Shown here piece by piece: positions 48,675 to 61,441 of a DNA stretch of 64,000 nucleotides. Origin of the DNA: Scleromitrula shiraiana (taxonomy: Eukaryota > Ascomycota > Leotiomycetes > Helotiales > Sclerotiniaceae); contig JABELC010000008.1 of assembly GCA_028455995.1 (NCBI GenBank), positions 372,001 to 436,000 of the forward strand, in the 5' to 3' direction. The translations under genes were made by a program, and so were the position numbers. The notes beneath the pieces are model-generated. The model was given only the letters and a program-made list of their open reading frames with translations. It was not told where the DNA came from and did no database searches. Each line of letters opens with the position of its first letter. The stretch's first letter is position 1.

Positions 48675-49821
48675 ATGGCAGCTAAAGAAGTTTACATTGC
48701 AGTTATTGGTATAATATTCTCTGATTAATTAAAGATATTAAGTTTACTAATTCTCTATAGGTGCTGGTGGTGTAGGAAAATGCTTTCTATCCCAACTCGA
48801 AGCTCTTTCCCAACGATTTAGATCATCTAAAGTATCTTTGATCTTCGTATCAAGAAGTAAAAAAGTTCTCTACAGCCCAAAATACACTCCTTTATCATAC
48901 TCCAATATCCATACTTCTCTCGCAGACTCGACACAAGAACCACTCTCCCTTCCTAAAGTTATCGAATATTTAGCTGCTGCACCTGCCAAGGTTGTTCTTG
49001 TTGACAACACAAGTTCACAAGATGTGGCAGATGCATACCCACAAGTTTTGTCGAAGGGAATTTCAATTGTCACTCCAAACAAGAAGGCGTTCTCTGGATC
49101 ATATCAATTATGGAAGGATATATTCTCAGCAGCTTCTTCCTCGGGTGCTAAAGTATACCACGAGAGTTCTGTCGGTGCTGGATTACCAGTTATTTCGACC
49201 TTGAAAGATTTGGTCGATACTGGAGATTCAGTCACAAAGATTGAAGGTGTTTTCAGCGGAACCATGTCCTTCCTATTCAACTCGTTTGCTCCAACTGAAG
49301 GATCTGGAGGAAAATGGTCCGCAGAGGTTGCGAAGGCAAAAGAATTGGGTTATACTGAACCAGACCCAAGAGATGATTTGAATGGTTTGGATGTTGCTCG
49401 AAAGTTGACCATCTTAGCTAGGTTGGCAGGATTACCAGTCGAATCTCCAACTTCCTTCCCAGTACAAAGCTTGATTCCTAAGGAATTGGAGAGTGTTGCA
49501 AGTGGGGATGAATTCTTGCAAAAGTTGCCTGAGTTCGACTCTCGAATGGAAGAGACAAAGGTTGCTGCTGAGAAAGAGGGTAAGGTTGTCAGATTCGTTG
49601 GTAGCATTGATGTCGCAAAGAAGGAGGTGAAGGTTGGTTTGGAGAAGTTTGATAAATCACACCCGATTGCCGCATTAAAGGGAAGTGATAACATTATCAG
49701 CTTCTACACGGAGCGATATGGTTCCAACCCCTTGATTATTCAAGGAGCTGGTGCTGGAGGAGAAGTCACAGCTATGGGTGTCACAGGAGATCTCATCAAA
49801 GTCCTTGAAAGACTATCCTGA
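48675..49821 (+). CDS. HOM6: Homoserine dehydrogenase
   Basis: Two exons (48675-48708 and 48761-49821) give 364 residues, matching the single-domain yeast-type enzyme. It reduces aspartate-4-semialdehyde to homoserine, the branch leading to threonine and methionine. The first exon MAAKEVYIAVI joins GAGGVGKCFLSQL to complete the nucleotide-binding Gly-rich loop. Other family segments are VLVDNTSSQDVA, VTPNKKAFSG, YHESSVGAGLPVI, GVFSGTMSFLFN, ELGYTEPDPRDDLNGLDV (with the catalytic Asp/Lys region) and GAGAGGEVTAMGVTGDL near the end. There is no aspartokinase fusion and no ACT domain, as in fungi generally. Confidence 0.95.
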
Positions 49822-49862
49822 GTCTCGTCGCTTTAATGTCATAAAAGTAATTCCTTGCTCGC

Positions 49863-50323
49863 TCAATCAACACATTCAATAAATGCGGCACCATCCCCAT
49901 CTGCAACAGTCCCACTGTCGCTCCTATTGTGACCTGTCTTTTCTAATCTTTTCTTCATTCCTTCTGCTGCTTCTCCCATAACTTCTGCCAAATCGATTGC
50001 TGTGTTCGAAGGTATCGTCATAATGCGAGGCCGTCCCTTACCATTAGGTCGTTCACTTAAGCTCGGCGCTCGTGGCCGCGGTCGATTTCTCGCTCGTCCT
50101 CCAATGTAAGGTATATGGTAGGTAATCATGCGAAAGACATATAAAACTGCATCGTAGAAAAGCAGTAATAACCAAGGTCCCAATGCCAAAGCACCTAGCA
50201 CGAGCTGTGAAATCTCATTAGTTTTAAATGATTTAAAGTTGGAAAGTAGTTACACACAAAGGTACGTATAGCCCACGTCTCGATAAATACCAGTTTCTCT
50301 GGAAGAATGGAAAACCACGACAT
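49863..50323 (-). CDS. Small membrane protein of unknown function
   Basis: Two exons (50323-50258 and 50204-49863) give 135 residues. Exon 1, MSWFSILPEKLVFIETWAIR, runs into a hydrophobic segment completed by exon 2 (LVLGALALGPWLLLLFYDAV), predicting one transmembrane helix at about residues 21-40 and possibly a second amphipathic one (LYVFRMITYHIPYIGG). A basic RARNRPRPRAPSLSERP stretch follows, then an acidic C-terminus. I recall similar short proteins in other filamentous ascomycetes but cannot name a family. The splice sites (GTGTGT and CACAG) keep the frame. The stop lies only 41 bp from that of homoserine dehydrogenase on the other strand. Confidence 0.65.
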
Positions 50324-51220
50324 TTCGTATTTTATGTGACTTTTTGAACGGGAGATCCGGTATCCTTTGGAAGATAAAGGTGGGGAGTTCTAGATTGTTG
50401 AGAAGTCGTATGCAATTTGTATCTCTAAGCTGCAGAAAGATAGTGGATAATCTTGTGGTAATGGTGAGCTGCTTGAGACGTAAATATAGATAAGTCGCAC
50501 GTTGTAAACCGCGTTGATATGAATGAGATTTAAATAGTGGAAAGATATGTGACCATCGTCAATATTTAAGGATCAAGAAAAGGGTGGATGATGGGAAACG
50601 AATGAAGTCGAAGATGGTATCTATAAAATATGGTGAATTGGATGTGAAGAATGAGGTAAGGAATGGCTTGATATATATCTCTACCAAGAAGTCTAAAAGT
50701 AGTAAGCTTGAGCTCACGTAGGCACGTATCCTATCGTACACTTTAAATGAATAAAAATATGTACCGGTATTCAGCTTCTTCAGCTAAAGAGTAATCAATG
50801 TGTAGACACGGAGAATCAAGTCATTATGAAATAAATATTCTTTTACACTTTATACCTTGAAATCTTCTCTGATAATTAGAGCGACAACGGGGGCGACGAC
50901 GTCAACGATGTCATTTAGATTTCATAAAATTGATCGAGGATGTTAAGATTGATTGTAACTTTTTGATGATCTGAACCCTGAAGATAACAGTGATAATCCC
51001 AAACTAGGCCCAAAGTTCTGAAATGCAGTGGAGCTTTATCGACCAGGTGGACTAAAAAAATAATTTTACCCGTTAAGATCAATAAATCTCAGCCTTGAGG
51101 AATCTAGTCATGCTAGAGCCTTGTTTATATGTTTAACCATTTTCAATTACCATTATATTCCAACATTCGAGATAAAATCAGTGACTGATAGCAAGAGGCT
51201 TCGAAATCAAAGTTGCAAAT
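50324..51220. other. Divergent intergenic interval
   Basis: 897 bp between the small membrane protein and TRM8, transcribed away from each other. No additional gene is supported. Confidence 0.5.
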
Positions 51221-52188
51221 ATGGCGGGGACTCCAAACAAGAGACAAAAGCGCCAGGACTATAAGAATGCGATAAATGCGGGGGATGGCGAGCTGCCAAA
51301 GAAGAAGTTTTATAGGCAAAGAGCTCATGCGAATCCTTTCTCAGATCATCGATTGATGTAGTGAGTATTAGCAGAACTGATCTTTAAAGAGGCTCCTAGA
51401 CCTCCAGGTGGGAACTATTCGCTGACATTGAGCAGTCCTGCAAGTCCCGCACAAATGGATTGGGCTACACATTATCCTGCCTATGCGGAATCAAATGAAC
51501 AGGGCGAGTCAATCCTAGAAACAGATGGATCATCTTCCACACAGATAAGGAAATTGAAGCAAGATGTCGAGGTTGCAGATATTGGATGTGGTTTTGGTGG
51601 CTTGACTGTTGCTCTAGCTCCAAAACTACCCAATACTTTAATACTTGGTATGACTTTCGCAAATATCTAGTGTTCGCCTTTCTAATCCCTCAAACAGGTA
51701 TGGAGATTCGAGCACAAGTTACGGAATATGTGCAAGAGAGGATCAAGGCTTTACGAGCCCAGAATTTAGAGGAAGGTTTATATCAGAATGCTTCATGCAT
51801 ACGAGCCAACTCGATGAAGTTCCTGCCCAACTTTTTTAAGAAATATCAACTTTCGAAGATCTTTTTGTGCTTTCCGGATCCTCACTTCAAGGCAAGAAAG
51901 CACAAAGCTAGAATTGTTTCTGCTACATTGAATTCAGAGTATGCTTATATAGTCCGGCCTGGAGGAATTATATACACCATTACAGATGTGGAAGATCTTC
52001 ACAATTGGATGGTATCGCATTTCGATTCTCATCCATCTTTCGAGCGGGTATCAGAAGAGGAACAAGAAGCCGATGAATGTGTCAATATAATGAGGGTGGA
52101 AACTGAAGAGGGAAAGAAGGTTGCGAGGAATAATGGACCAAAATTTGTTGCGTTGTTTAAGCGTTTAGAAGATCCTCCTTGGGAGTAG
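51221..52188 (+). CDS. TRM8: tRNA (guanine-N7)-methyltransferase catalytic subunit
   Basis: Three exons (51221-51360, 51436-51647, 51698-52188) give 280 residues. The N-terminal exon supplies KKKFYRQRAHANPFSDHRLM, and exon 2 continues with YPASPAQMDW, the diagnostic start of Trm8/METTL1. The SAM-binding motif ADIGCGFGGLTVALA lies at about residue 85; the family catalytic block CFPDPHFKARKHKARIV at about 180; and GGIIYTITDVEDLHNWM follows. With its partner Trm82 the enzyme makes m7G46 in the variable loop of tRNAs. All introns are short with GT..AG ends. Upstream, 45 residues are basic and probably bind tRNA. Confidence 0.94.
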
Positions 52189-52505
52189 GGGGATGTCAAC
52201 GATTCGAGGAAACTTTGGTGTACTGTACATATCAAAGCACAGGTTTTCTAAGATCATCGAGATCAATTCATATTTGTAAACTTTACTAGTAATCTCACTA
52301 TTTCCTAATGATCTTTCTAAAAGTGTAACTGTTCACTCTCAGTCGTCATTTCGCATGTGAAATGCGGTAAAGAAAGATTAGGCGAAGGTCCCTGGAAGTT
52401 ACAGCACATACAACACAAGCAAAGTGAGACATTATTTACAGAGCTCCAGAAAAATGCTAACCCCCCAAAAATGCTGTTCCTGAACGCAATCGCCCTCCAC
52501 AGATT
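52189..52505. other. Spacer between TRM8 and MDM1
   Basis: 317 bp between two plus-strand genes; it must contain the TRM8 3' end and the MDM1 promoter. Nothing else is seen. Confidence 0.4.
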
Positions 52506-55500
52506 ATGGCCTTGAGTCGTCGAGATGTGATATCAGCTGGTATCGCAGTATTGGTCGCATGGGTTATTGCCGTTAATTGGATTCAGACATTACGCTGGAC
52601 CGGATATGCATTTGCTACAGGAATTATCGTGCCAATCGTGGGGTTAATAGCTCTATTACTTCTTACTTCCAGAGGTTCTCAATATGGGGAAAGAAATACT
52701 GTGCGCCGACCTAAGGGTCCTGCTTTTCTTGCAACGACGAAATGGAAGAGAGAGATAGCTGCATTACGAATGCGACAAATGTACATACGAAAGCCACTCG
52801 TACCCCAATCGTTCATCGTATCCTCCGCACTCGACGACTTCCTTGATCTTATTCTTCGTGATTTTGTGGCCTCCTGGTATGGAAATATTAGCAAGAACCC
52901 AACATTCACAAATGAGGTAGACAAGACAATCAGGCTGGCTCTTGGAGATCTTCGGGATCGGTTGCTGGCTTTAGATCTTGTTGAGATTGTAACCACTCGA
53001 TTCGTTCCGATCTTGACCACACACTTTAGGGAATTTTATAATGCGGAGATTACTATCAGAGGGAAGAACTTAAATCGTAGTGTTACAGAGTCGGATGAGT
53101 TGGATTTGGCTATAGCTGCTAAATATAATGAGGGGAAGCTACATTCTGCAGCATCGTTGGCATACTCAGATACGAAATTGGTTCAGCAGGAATATCTACG
53201 GACTTTAGTAAAGAAACTGTTGCCAGAACTGCTGCCGGAAAATGTTATAGGAAGTCGTGCTGTAGGAGTTCTTATCAAAGAACTCATCTCTTGCGCTGTT
53301 CTTTTTCCCATTATGCAGATGCTTTCAGATCCAGATACATGGAATCAGATAATGGAGGCATATGTATGTGGACTAGATATTACTATATAGTTTGAGACAG
53401 AGCTGATATATTCTAGGGACGTTCTATGCTACAAGATAGGTCAACTGTGCGGAGATTGCGAGCTGCCCTTGACGAGCATGCTTCACCGGCGCCCAAATCG
53501 ACTCGCACTTCTCAATTCCCACGATTATCTCCAGGAGATCATGAGAGAAGATTCGAAAAGTTTATCCGTGCCATTCGAAAAACGAATAACCTGTCAGATG
53601 CTAGAAGATTTCGGAGCGAGGTGTCTAGTCAATACAAAAGAGATGCACTAAAGGAGGGCCAAGATCCTGTTTATCTTCGTCGACTTGATATTGGAAAAAG
53701 GATATTAGATCAGAGAGTCAATCAATTGGCAGCATCGGGGCAGCGTGGAAGCCAAGCCTTACATCAGGGAGGCAATGGCCATCAAGTATCAAGGCTTGAG
53801 AACGCCTCCCTTATTGATTTATTGCATGATCCCTCAGGTCTTTCATATTTTATGGAGTACATGGACAGACAGAATTGCATGTCTATGGTACAATTTTGGA
53901 TTGTAGTTGATGGATTCCGTAACCCTCTGGAAGATGATGGCGCCGAGGATGAGGAAGTACCCTCAACTATTGCTCCGTGGACTGATGCAGATAGAACAGA
54001 TCTCGCCCAGATAAACGATGCATATCTATCCAAACCAGAGCTCAAGGTACCAGATAACTCAAAGCGACTTGTGCAAGAGTTTCTTAAGGCGGGAGCTAAG
54101 GCAACATCGAAGCAATACTTCATGGCTAGAAGAGCTATCCTTCGTGCTCAAACAGCAGCCCTGGAAATGATGCAGGATAAGTTCTTTCAAAACTTTAAGA
54201 GGTCAGATTTATTTTACAAATGCCTCACATCTCAAGAAGCCTCAAAAATACGCCAACCTTCACCAGTACCCTCGCCAATGGCAGAAAACATCCAGCGAAC
54301 ACCTCCCTTACCTACAAGGGCAACCTCATCCTTGTCACTCACCACAAAACCTAACTCTCGAATCTCTACCAAAATGGCCCCAAAAAGAACAGATCTGCGG
54401 CGCAATGTTATGTCATTCACGGATTTAAGCACAAATCATCGAGATTCGACGTCGAATTCTCGAGACTCCTTAGATGAAGATGCACCTCTATTTGATGATG
54501 AGGATTTTGATAGCGATGCACTAGGGAATTCCATTCAAAGCCTTGATCAAGAACCGGAAGTAATTGTTCCAGACAACAATGTTGTACAAGCAATGGAGGT
54601 AGCGTTAAATAATATTATGGAAGACAAGCCAGATATAGATGACTTAAGAGGTTCACTTTTTGGTCCTAATGATACTTTAGACTCCCCAAGCCCAAGTCTC
54701 AACTCTACGAATGACATACCAGGGAGAAATTCCGGCGACCATAAGCGTGCGGATTTATTTGGAACCGGAAAAGATGTTGACAGGCACGAGAGGGTAGAGA
54801 AGCCCAGTATAGCATCTCTTGGTCTTGTAAATACCTCTTCTAGAATCGGTGTTTTTACCGACGACGACCTATTTGGGGACGAGGAAAAGTTTCTCTCTGA
54901 TGAGCATGATGATCCTGAGGATAAGGACGAAGATAAGCAGGATGAGGTTCACGAAGCTGCTCCTGGAGACTTGGGATTAGCGGAAGCAATCACCGCTCTT
55001 ACCATCGATATTGATCGTCTTACGGCCCAAGATGCCGTTGTTGATTCCTTGACGAGGAAGGCAGAACTCACAAATAACACAGCAGAGCTTAGGATTTTGC
55101 GGAAATCCAAAGCTAGTCTTGAAAGAGAGATTCGCCGCAAAGAGTTACAGAGGCAACAATATGTCATCCAAGAGAGTGATAATAGTCTTTATGGCCGTTC
55201 CACAATCAAAATTAAATCAATAGTAGTGGGTAAAGAAGACGATGGTCGAGAATATGCTGTTTATGTTATCGAAGTTCAAAGAAAGGCCGGCGAACAGATG
55301 CCTGCAGCGACTTGGACAATTACTCGCCGTTATAGTGAATTTCATGATCTCCACCAACGATTACGTCTCAAGTATCCATCAGTACGAAATCTCGATTTCC
55401 CAAGAAGACGTATGGTCATGAAGTTACAAAGCGACTTTCTTCAAAAGCGACGATTGGCATTGGAAAAGTATTTGAGGGAAATTCTTTTACTTCCAGATGT

Positions 55501-56318
55501 CTGTCGAAGTCGAGAACTGCGGGCTTTCTTATCACAAAGTGCTCTTGCACCAGAGTTAAATGAGACGGATGTTGGTGGAAGCAAACAAGATATTATGACT
55601 AGGTTTTACAATTCAGTAACCGACGGTATGGAGGATATATTAGGAAACATTCCTGTTCTCGACCAACTCTCAGTTGCAGGCCAGAACCTGTTATCCGCAG
55701 CTACTAATCAACTTATTACTATGCCCGCCGCTATTAGCGAAGACCCCCTTACGGCAGCTGAAGCAGAGGCTGAATTGAATGCGTTTGAGGACCGAGAACT
55801 CGAACCTTTCGTAAAGCCAATATGTGACATTTTCCTCGAGGTATTTGAACTGAATCGCGGAAACAACTGGTTACGTGGAAGAGCGGTAGTCGTGGTCCTC
55901 CATCAACTGCTAGGTGGTACCATTGAGCGCAAAGTACGAGAAAATGTCAAAGGTCTTGTGCAAGAAGATGCACTTGTAAAGTATATTAATATTCTCAAAG
56001 ACTCCATGTGGCCTGGTGGTCAGAAAAAGACAGACGGGAAAGTTCGATCTAGCAGCGAGAAGAGTAAAAGCCGAAAAGAAGCAAGTTTGATGCTAGCTAC
56101 CCTTATACCTGATCTAGCTGGGAGTGTAGTTGGAAGAGTTAATGCACAAGCGGCGAGCAGGAGGATATTTGCAACTTTTAATAATCCAAGGCTGAAGTGA
56201 GTTATTCATATATTTCTGTCATTATTATGTTCACAAACTAACGATTACAAGTGCACATTTGGCATTCACGTTATTAGATGAGATTATTGATGTATTATTT
56301 GGTGACTTAGGCGCATAA
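52506..56318 (+). CDS. MDM1: Mdm1-type sorting nexin (TM-PXA-RGS-PX-Nexin_C)
   Basis: Three exons (52506-53363, 53417-56196, 56252-56318) give 1,234 residues. Order of parts: two N-terminal transmembrane segments (about 7-53); a PXA domain (about 100-285); LGRxMLQDRST-like GRSMLQDRSTVRRLRAAL at the exon 1/2 joint; an RGS-like domain (about 416-560, DLLHDPSGLSYFMEYMDRQ); a long acidic linker; a PX domain (about 876-1000, with TRRYSEFHDLHQRL and FPRRR for phosphoinositide binding); and the Nexin_C domain (about 1082-1165, LRGRAVVVVLHQLLGGTIE). Mdm1 and its relatives SNX13/14/19/25 are ER-anchored tethers that bind vacuole or lipid-droplet membranes. The 67-nt last exon encodes NAHLAFTLLDEIIDVLFGDL, which completes Nexin_C. 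Confidence 0.93.
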
Positions 56319-56872
56319 GCATTTGATGTTTAGCGGAGGCGTTGGGTATGGATTGATGGATGGAACATGAATGCATTAATGGCGTTTTAAAGGAACAAAT
56401 CGAACTCGTTTCTTCTACGTACTGATACAGGTGCTGTTTAATTGAAGCAGATCAAACAACTAAGAAAACGTCCTTGAGGGGTGTACATATGTGGATAGCT
56501 TATTGAAATGGTAGATGATGGCGATTTTCGTTATGCTCAAAGCTATAACAAGTGAATTACACAGAGTGAACTTATTACCCGTTTTTCTGAGAACGAACCT
56601 TGAAATAGGAGATGGTGACTTCAGAAGATATACCAACCTCGCCTCTGGTAGCTAGAGCTAGAGCTTTCATACCGAGGCACGGACCACACAAGGCTGACAG
56701 AATCCACAATTCGATAGACCCCTCCACTCACCCCTCCACTCACCCCTCCTTTCTCCCTCCACAACGCTGTAGAATACAATAATACACGCCACAAACCTCA
56801 TATACGACATAACGTAATAGAACCTACCAATCCACCCACACTTCCATTCATTATATCAATTGTATCCAAAGC
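56319..56872. other. Spacer between MDM1 and VPS25
   Basis: 554 bp between two plus-strand genes. It includes two copies of CCCCTCCACTCAC near 56718-56743. No gene is seen. Confidence 0.45.
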
Positions 56873-57545
56873 ATGACAACCACGACAACCACCGCCTTCC
56901 CCTTCCCCCGCGAACACTCCTTCCCCCCCTTCTTCACTCTCCAACCCCAATCCTCCACCCTCCATGCCCAACTCCAAAAATGGTCCTCCCTAATCCTCAA
57001 CTACCACCAAACGCATCGTCTCTACCGGCTCTCCATATCCTCCTCCCTGCACACCAACAGCGAGTTATTCTCCAATGCGCGGATAAATAGACGGTTAGAT
57101 GAGAGGAGTATAAGGGAGATATTGGAATATATGAGGAAGGAGGGAAGGATTGAGTGGATTTCTTCCTCTGGGGGGAGCGGTGCGGGGAAGGGGGAAAAGG
57201 AGAAGGATGAGTGTTGGGTTTGGTGGAGAAAACCGGACGAGTGGGCTAGGGCAGTGGAGGAGTGGGTTGAGGGGACGGGGCAGAAGGGGTCGGTTTTGAC
57301 GCTTTATGAGTTGGTTGAGGGGGAGGGGACGAGGGGGTCGGGTTTGTTCTCCCTTTTGTTCTCCCTTTTGTTTTCTTTTACGTTTGGATTTCTTGGGTAG
57401 GAAATTGTGCACTAACTTTATTGGTATAATAGAACTCCACGGTTTAGATACAGAGATATTACAGAAAGCACTGGCGATACTGGTGAAGAGAGGGAAGGCG
57501 CAGGTTTTCGGACAAGAGGACCAGCAGGGTGTTAAGTTCTTTTGA
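56873..57545 (+). CDS. VPS25: ESCRT-II subunit Vps25
   Basis: Two exons (56873-57341 and 57433-57545) give 193 residues, close to the usual size. The N-terminal PPxF-type segment (FPREHSFPPFFTLQPQ) and WSSLILNYHQTHRLYRL belong to the first winged helix that binds Vps22 or Vps36. The second winged helix ends LQKALAILVKRGKAQVFGQE then DQQGVKFF, an almost invariant Vps25 C-terminus. ESCRT-II bridges ESCRT-I and ESCRT-III in sorting ubiquitinated cargo at endosomes. A Gly/Lys/Glu-rich insertion (SSGGSGAGKGEKEKDE) interrupts the first half. The intron uses an unusual GTTTGT donor and starts with a direct repeat of TTGTTCTCCCTTT. Confidence 0.92.
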
Positions 57546-57971
57546 GGAAACGACTCTTATATATACATCAGCTGAGAAAATAACATAAAGGTTTGCATTG
57601 CATATTCGGGTTATATGGATCCTGGGCTAGGATATTTGGTATTGAGGGAGCTTGAAAGTATTGGATTGGTTCATATGAAAGGCGTTTGGGCATCGAGATC
57701 ACTCACTGTTGACCAAGTCAAGCATAGATAGGGTTTCGCAAAAAGAGATATAGATGAGCAACCTAAATTATTTGTGCAAGGTCATAATATACATGTCTCA
57801 TAAGTTAAAGAACATTCCTTTTCTCCCCAAAAAGTTGTAAGATCCCATAGTGTATACTTTTCCAATCCCAATGAAAAAAGTAAAAAGGTATCATGGCCCA
57901 GCAAATAAACACCACCTCCAATCACTCCAACCGGACCCAAAATTGAAAAGTAAATCTTAAATCCCCAGAAA
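57546..57971. other. Convergent 3' interval
   Basis: 426 bp tail-to-tail spacer between VPS25 and the BRCT-protein gene. No gene is seen. Confidence 0.5.
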
Positions 57972-60640
57972 CTAAACTGCTTGAAGATACTCTTTACTAT
58001 TCCACTTCATTTGTTGGGACATGGCAGTATCAAGTAACCATTGGGGCTTGACAATCCTCGGCTCCATATTACCTGCTTTAGCCATCTCCGCAAATTTCGA
58101 CCAGAGATCTTTCTCTTTCTTCTTCTCACCGGATATTAAATAAACCGGTTCTGGTGGTCCTTCATCTTCTTCAGGCTTTGTAGGTCGAATAACTGGTTTT
58201 CCTTTATAAACACCAAAGGTCGCACCATTGACCTCAGCAATGTCCTTATATGTATCAGAACCGTTCTCTATATCTTCGGTGCAGTATATTGGAACCCCAG
58301 CAAGAAGATAGCCTTTGTTTTTTCTGGCTCTAAGAAGCGCATCTTTCAATGTAACGCCGTGTTTCTTCTCATTCTCGACATCCTTCAGCGGGAAATCTTT
58401 GACATCTAACATCTTGCCAGCTTTGATGCAAGCATCGATGTATGTATCAGATATAACGGTAGGGCCGTGTGCAAGACCGACAAGAAACTTTCTAGTTCTA
58501 ACCATCTTCGGGGCAGCCATATAATCGACTTTTCCAACACCTTTCCATACGGCAATTCCAACAGTGCGGAGTTTCTTCTACAGGTCATTAGTGTGTGAGC
58601 TAACAATCAATGGAATTTGACTTACTGTGTCGTTGGCTTCTCGGCCATCCTCTCTCCATTCATTGTGCCCAGTAACCAACATGCGAACTTGAACCTCTGG
58701 TATTTTGGCTGCCGCACTCTTTTGTTTCTTGGTTGGCCGAGCTTCGGCCTCTTCTGAGTCTGAGTCAGATTCATTAGGAGGACTTGAGCTACGCTGCAAA
58801 TTTGCCTCTCTCTCAACTCTCTTTGCGGCTCGAACGCCCCCAAAAATAGGGCCCTTTCTCTTCTTTTCCTTGTCATATAGCAAAAGATCCTCTGACATAT
58901 CATGAAGTAAGTCTTTAGCTTTGTTGAAAGACTTGCGACTGCCCGTCGATGATGGGGTATCGTTTTCCTTGCCTAAAGAATCACGCTTTCTAATAGCCGG
59001 TGTAGAGACGAGGTTGGCAGAGGATTTTGAGCCCTTCAAACGAGTCTTTGTATTAGGAGGTGCCATGGTAGATCGCGCTCGATTTGTTTCTTCATATTCT
59101 GCGGTACCGGCCATAATTTGATCCTCATCTCCAATCATTGCCTTTTTACGACGTGGTTTAGGATCACCCGGGGCCGGCGTAGGGTCCCTAGGAAAATAGT
59201 TCTTCTCTAGAGCCACATGATCGAATTGAGTCTGCCCAATTACTTCGCCAAGATTGGTTCTTGGTGGAAAGTGAGTATAACGCGGATCCGTCAACCGTTG
59301 AATTTCGCATTTTGCATAGCTCTCCTCTAGCCAGAGATGATTGATCGCGTCAATATTCCATTCCACGGCGGCGGCATATTTTTCGCTCGACTGCCGAGCA
59401 GTGATGAGGTGTGAATTGTCCTGTTTCATGCTCTTGGTGAATTCACCACCAGCAGCAATCACGAGGTTTTCGAGATAGAGTCGTGCTTCTCCACCATAAT
59501 TAGACAAAGTAATCTTGAAGTTTTTGAAGCCTGGTAAACCACCCTTAGGCACTGGGTAGTGTAAAAGTCGTCGAGTTGGGCTTGTCCATTCGTTATTGGT
59601 GATCAAATACCATAGCCATGAAAGATTGCCGACATCAATGTTGCTTCTAGAAGCAATAACATAATCTCTGCCTTCACGATATTGGCAAATATATATATCA
59701 GCCTCGAAGACAGAGGTAGTAATTGAGCCCCCGCCTTTCTGAATGATGTCTTCGAGGAGTCCAGATATTCGAGACGAAAGATTTAAGTCTTTAGAAAGCA
59801 TAACTTCTTTGTCTGTAAATACATCCAATTCACGCTCTATAGGTAATTCGGTGGGAGTGAGAAGTCTACTCGGAATTGTTGTGGTGGCTCCTTCTATAGT
59901 TGCCGTAGAAGTAGGTATTGGCAGTGCGTCTTCAGGATTCTGTCGGAAGATTTCTGGGTTCGGAAGTAGATATGGGCCTTCGTCTATTCGCTTGCCAAGT
60001 TTGAGACAATCATCGAACCTATATAGCTGTTAGGAATGATCACGAACTAGAAAGAGTCTTTGCCTACCAATGTGGGAGTACAATCTTGCACTTGAACTTC
60101 TTTTCTTTGGCTGCAATGCACTTTGGATGGTCCATAGTTAAAGCGCAAATATGAGTTACCAGCTTATTCAGACTATTGCTTTCCATACCACCCATAGCTA
60201 ATGTAGCACCAATAATTGCATCTTTGTCGCCTTGTGGAATATCCCCGCATGTCAGGTTAACATTGGAGAAGATGAGTCTCTCGTCTGGTGTGTATGGGCG
60301 CATCTGTGCTTGCTTGCCTTTGACAAGAGAAGTGGCTACCCAGGTAGGTGTGACAACTGGTTTCATCGAGAGTATTGCTTGAGGATAAGCCGCAAAGTCC
60401 GTCGTTGAAGATATAATATGAGTGACATCCTCCAGATTTATTGAGCCATCGGGCTTGACTTCCTGTACAACTGCGCCATTGTCTTCGAGTATTTGTTCTA
60501 GCTATAAAACCGTTAATTCTATCAACTTTTTATAGGAGGAAGACCATTGCACATACATCAGCAACTTGTTTTTGTGGTAACTCTTTGCTGACGACGATGG
60601 CAATAACGCAATCATCAAAGGTTTTGTTTGTTTCTGCCAT
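57972..60640 (-). CDS. RTT107: Rtt107/Brc1-like multi-BRCT DNA-repair scaffold
   Basis: Four exons (60640-60557, 60501-60068, 60018-58626, 58577-57972) give 838 residues. The N-terminal half carries four BRCT repeats: repeat 1 (about 8-95, VTPTWVATSLVKG), repeat 2 (about 98-185, HICALTMDHPKC then IVLPHWFDDCLK), and repeats 3-4 (about 240-415, SWLWYLITNNEW and HLITARQSSEKYAAA). A charged, Ser/Lys-rich linker follows (about 430-600). The C-terminal exon and its predecessor form the BRCT5-BRCT6 pair (VRMLVTGHNEW, FLVGLAHGPTVISDTYIDA, VKPQWLLDTAM), which in Rtt107/Brc1 binds phosphorylated histone H2A. Such scaffolds bring Slx4 and Smc5/6 to stalled forks. Naming it Rtt107 rather than another six-BRCT protein rests on domain order. 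Confidence 0.8.
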
Positions 60641-61441
60641 CTTAAACCAATAAACGAATTTTGACAAAATAAATACCTTTTTACCAGGCTTGTCAGGTTT
60701 GTGATATTTATTAGTAAAAGAATGAAAGAATGGAAGAATAGGTATAGTTATTGTTGTTGTATTTACTTAATTTGTAACCATGAACTTTTTGGGATGATAA
60801 TCATCATCATAGTACAAATCGGACAAACGCGTTCACGTCAAGTGAAATGTCAAATGGAATTTCGATTAACGCGCTAGAAAGTTGCAGGGTTCAAGGGTTT
60901 GAGCAGATCTGCTAAGCCAAGTCACGAGCCTACGTGTATATCATATAATATATTACATAAACATAAATTTGTTTTCTACTTAACAATTCTTACAACTGTT
61001 TCTTTATTTCTAAACAATATACTTTTAATAGTACATACAAGTTTAATACGCAGAATTTCGTGCGGCATGCTGCACTTATATCATCAATATGTTGTGTAAC
61101 AATAAGGGCGTTCGTTCATACCATCCTGCCTTTGCCTTCCCTCATCTATGTACAATAAGCTCAGCTCAGATTTATTACTTACCTCAGGATTTCCCGGCCG
61201 AGGCTTATGTAGAGCGTGGAGATTGATATCCATATCCATATCCATCATCCAACATCCATGAAATCACTTGGAATGATTGATACCTACTAAACTGTCAATA
61301 TTCTTCAATAAAGTTTCGATACTCTTGACTATATAATCATTTCTAATCATCATTTATATGCATGTAACTTAAATTGTGCCAAAGTAAATCTCTCTCTTCA
61401 CAATTTCAACAATACAACAAGGGATTTCCCATCTCCGCATT
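60641..61441. promoter_or_regulatory. Divergent interval upstream of two genes
   Basis: 801 bp between the BRCT protein and the SKL hydrolase start codons. A CCATAT repeat lies near 61227-61246. No gene is recognised. Confidence 0.45.

Noticed and set aside
57342..57400. Read-through of the VPS25 first exon to a stop at 57400
   Set aside because: It would replace the invariant C-terminus by a Phe/Leu-rich tail encoded by a duplicated intron sequence.
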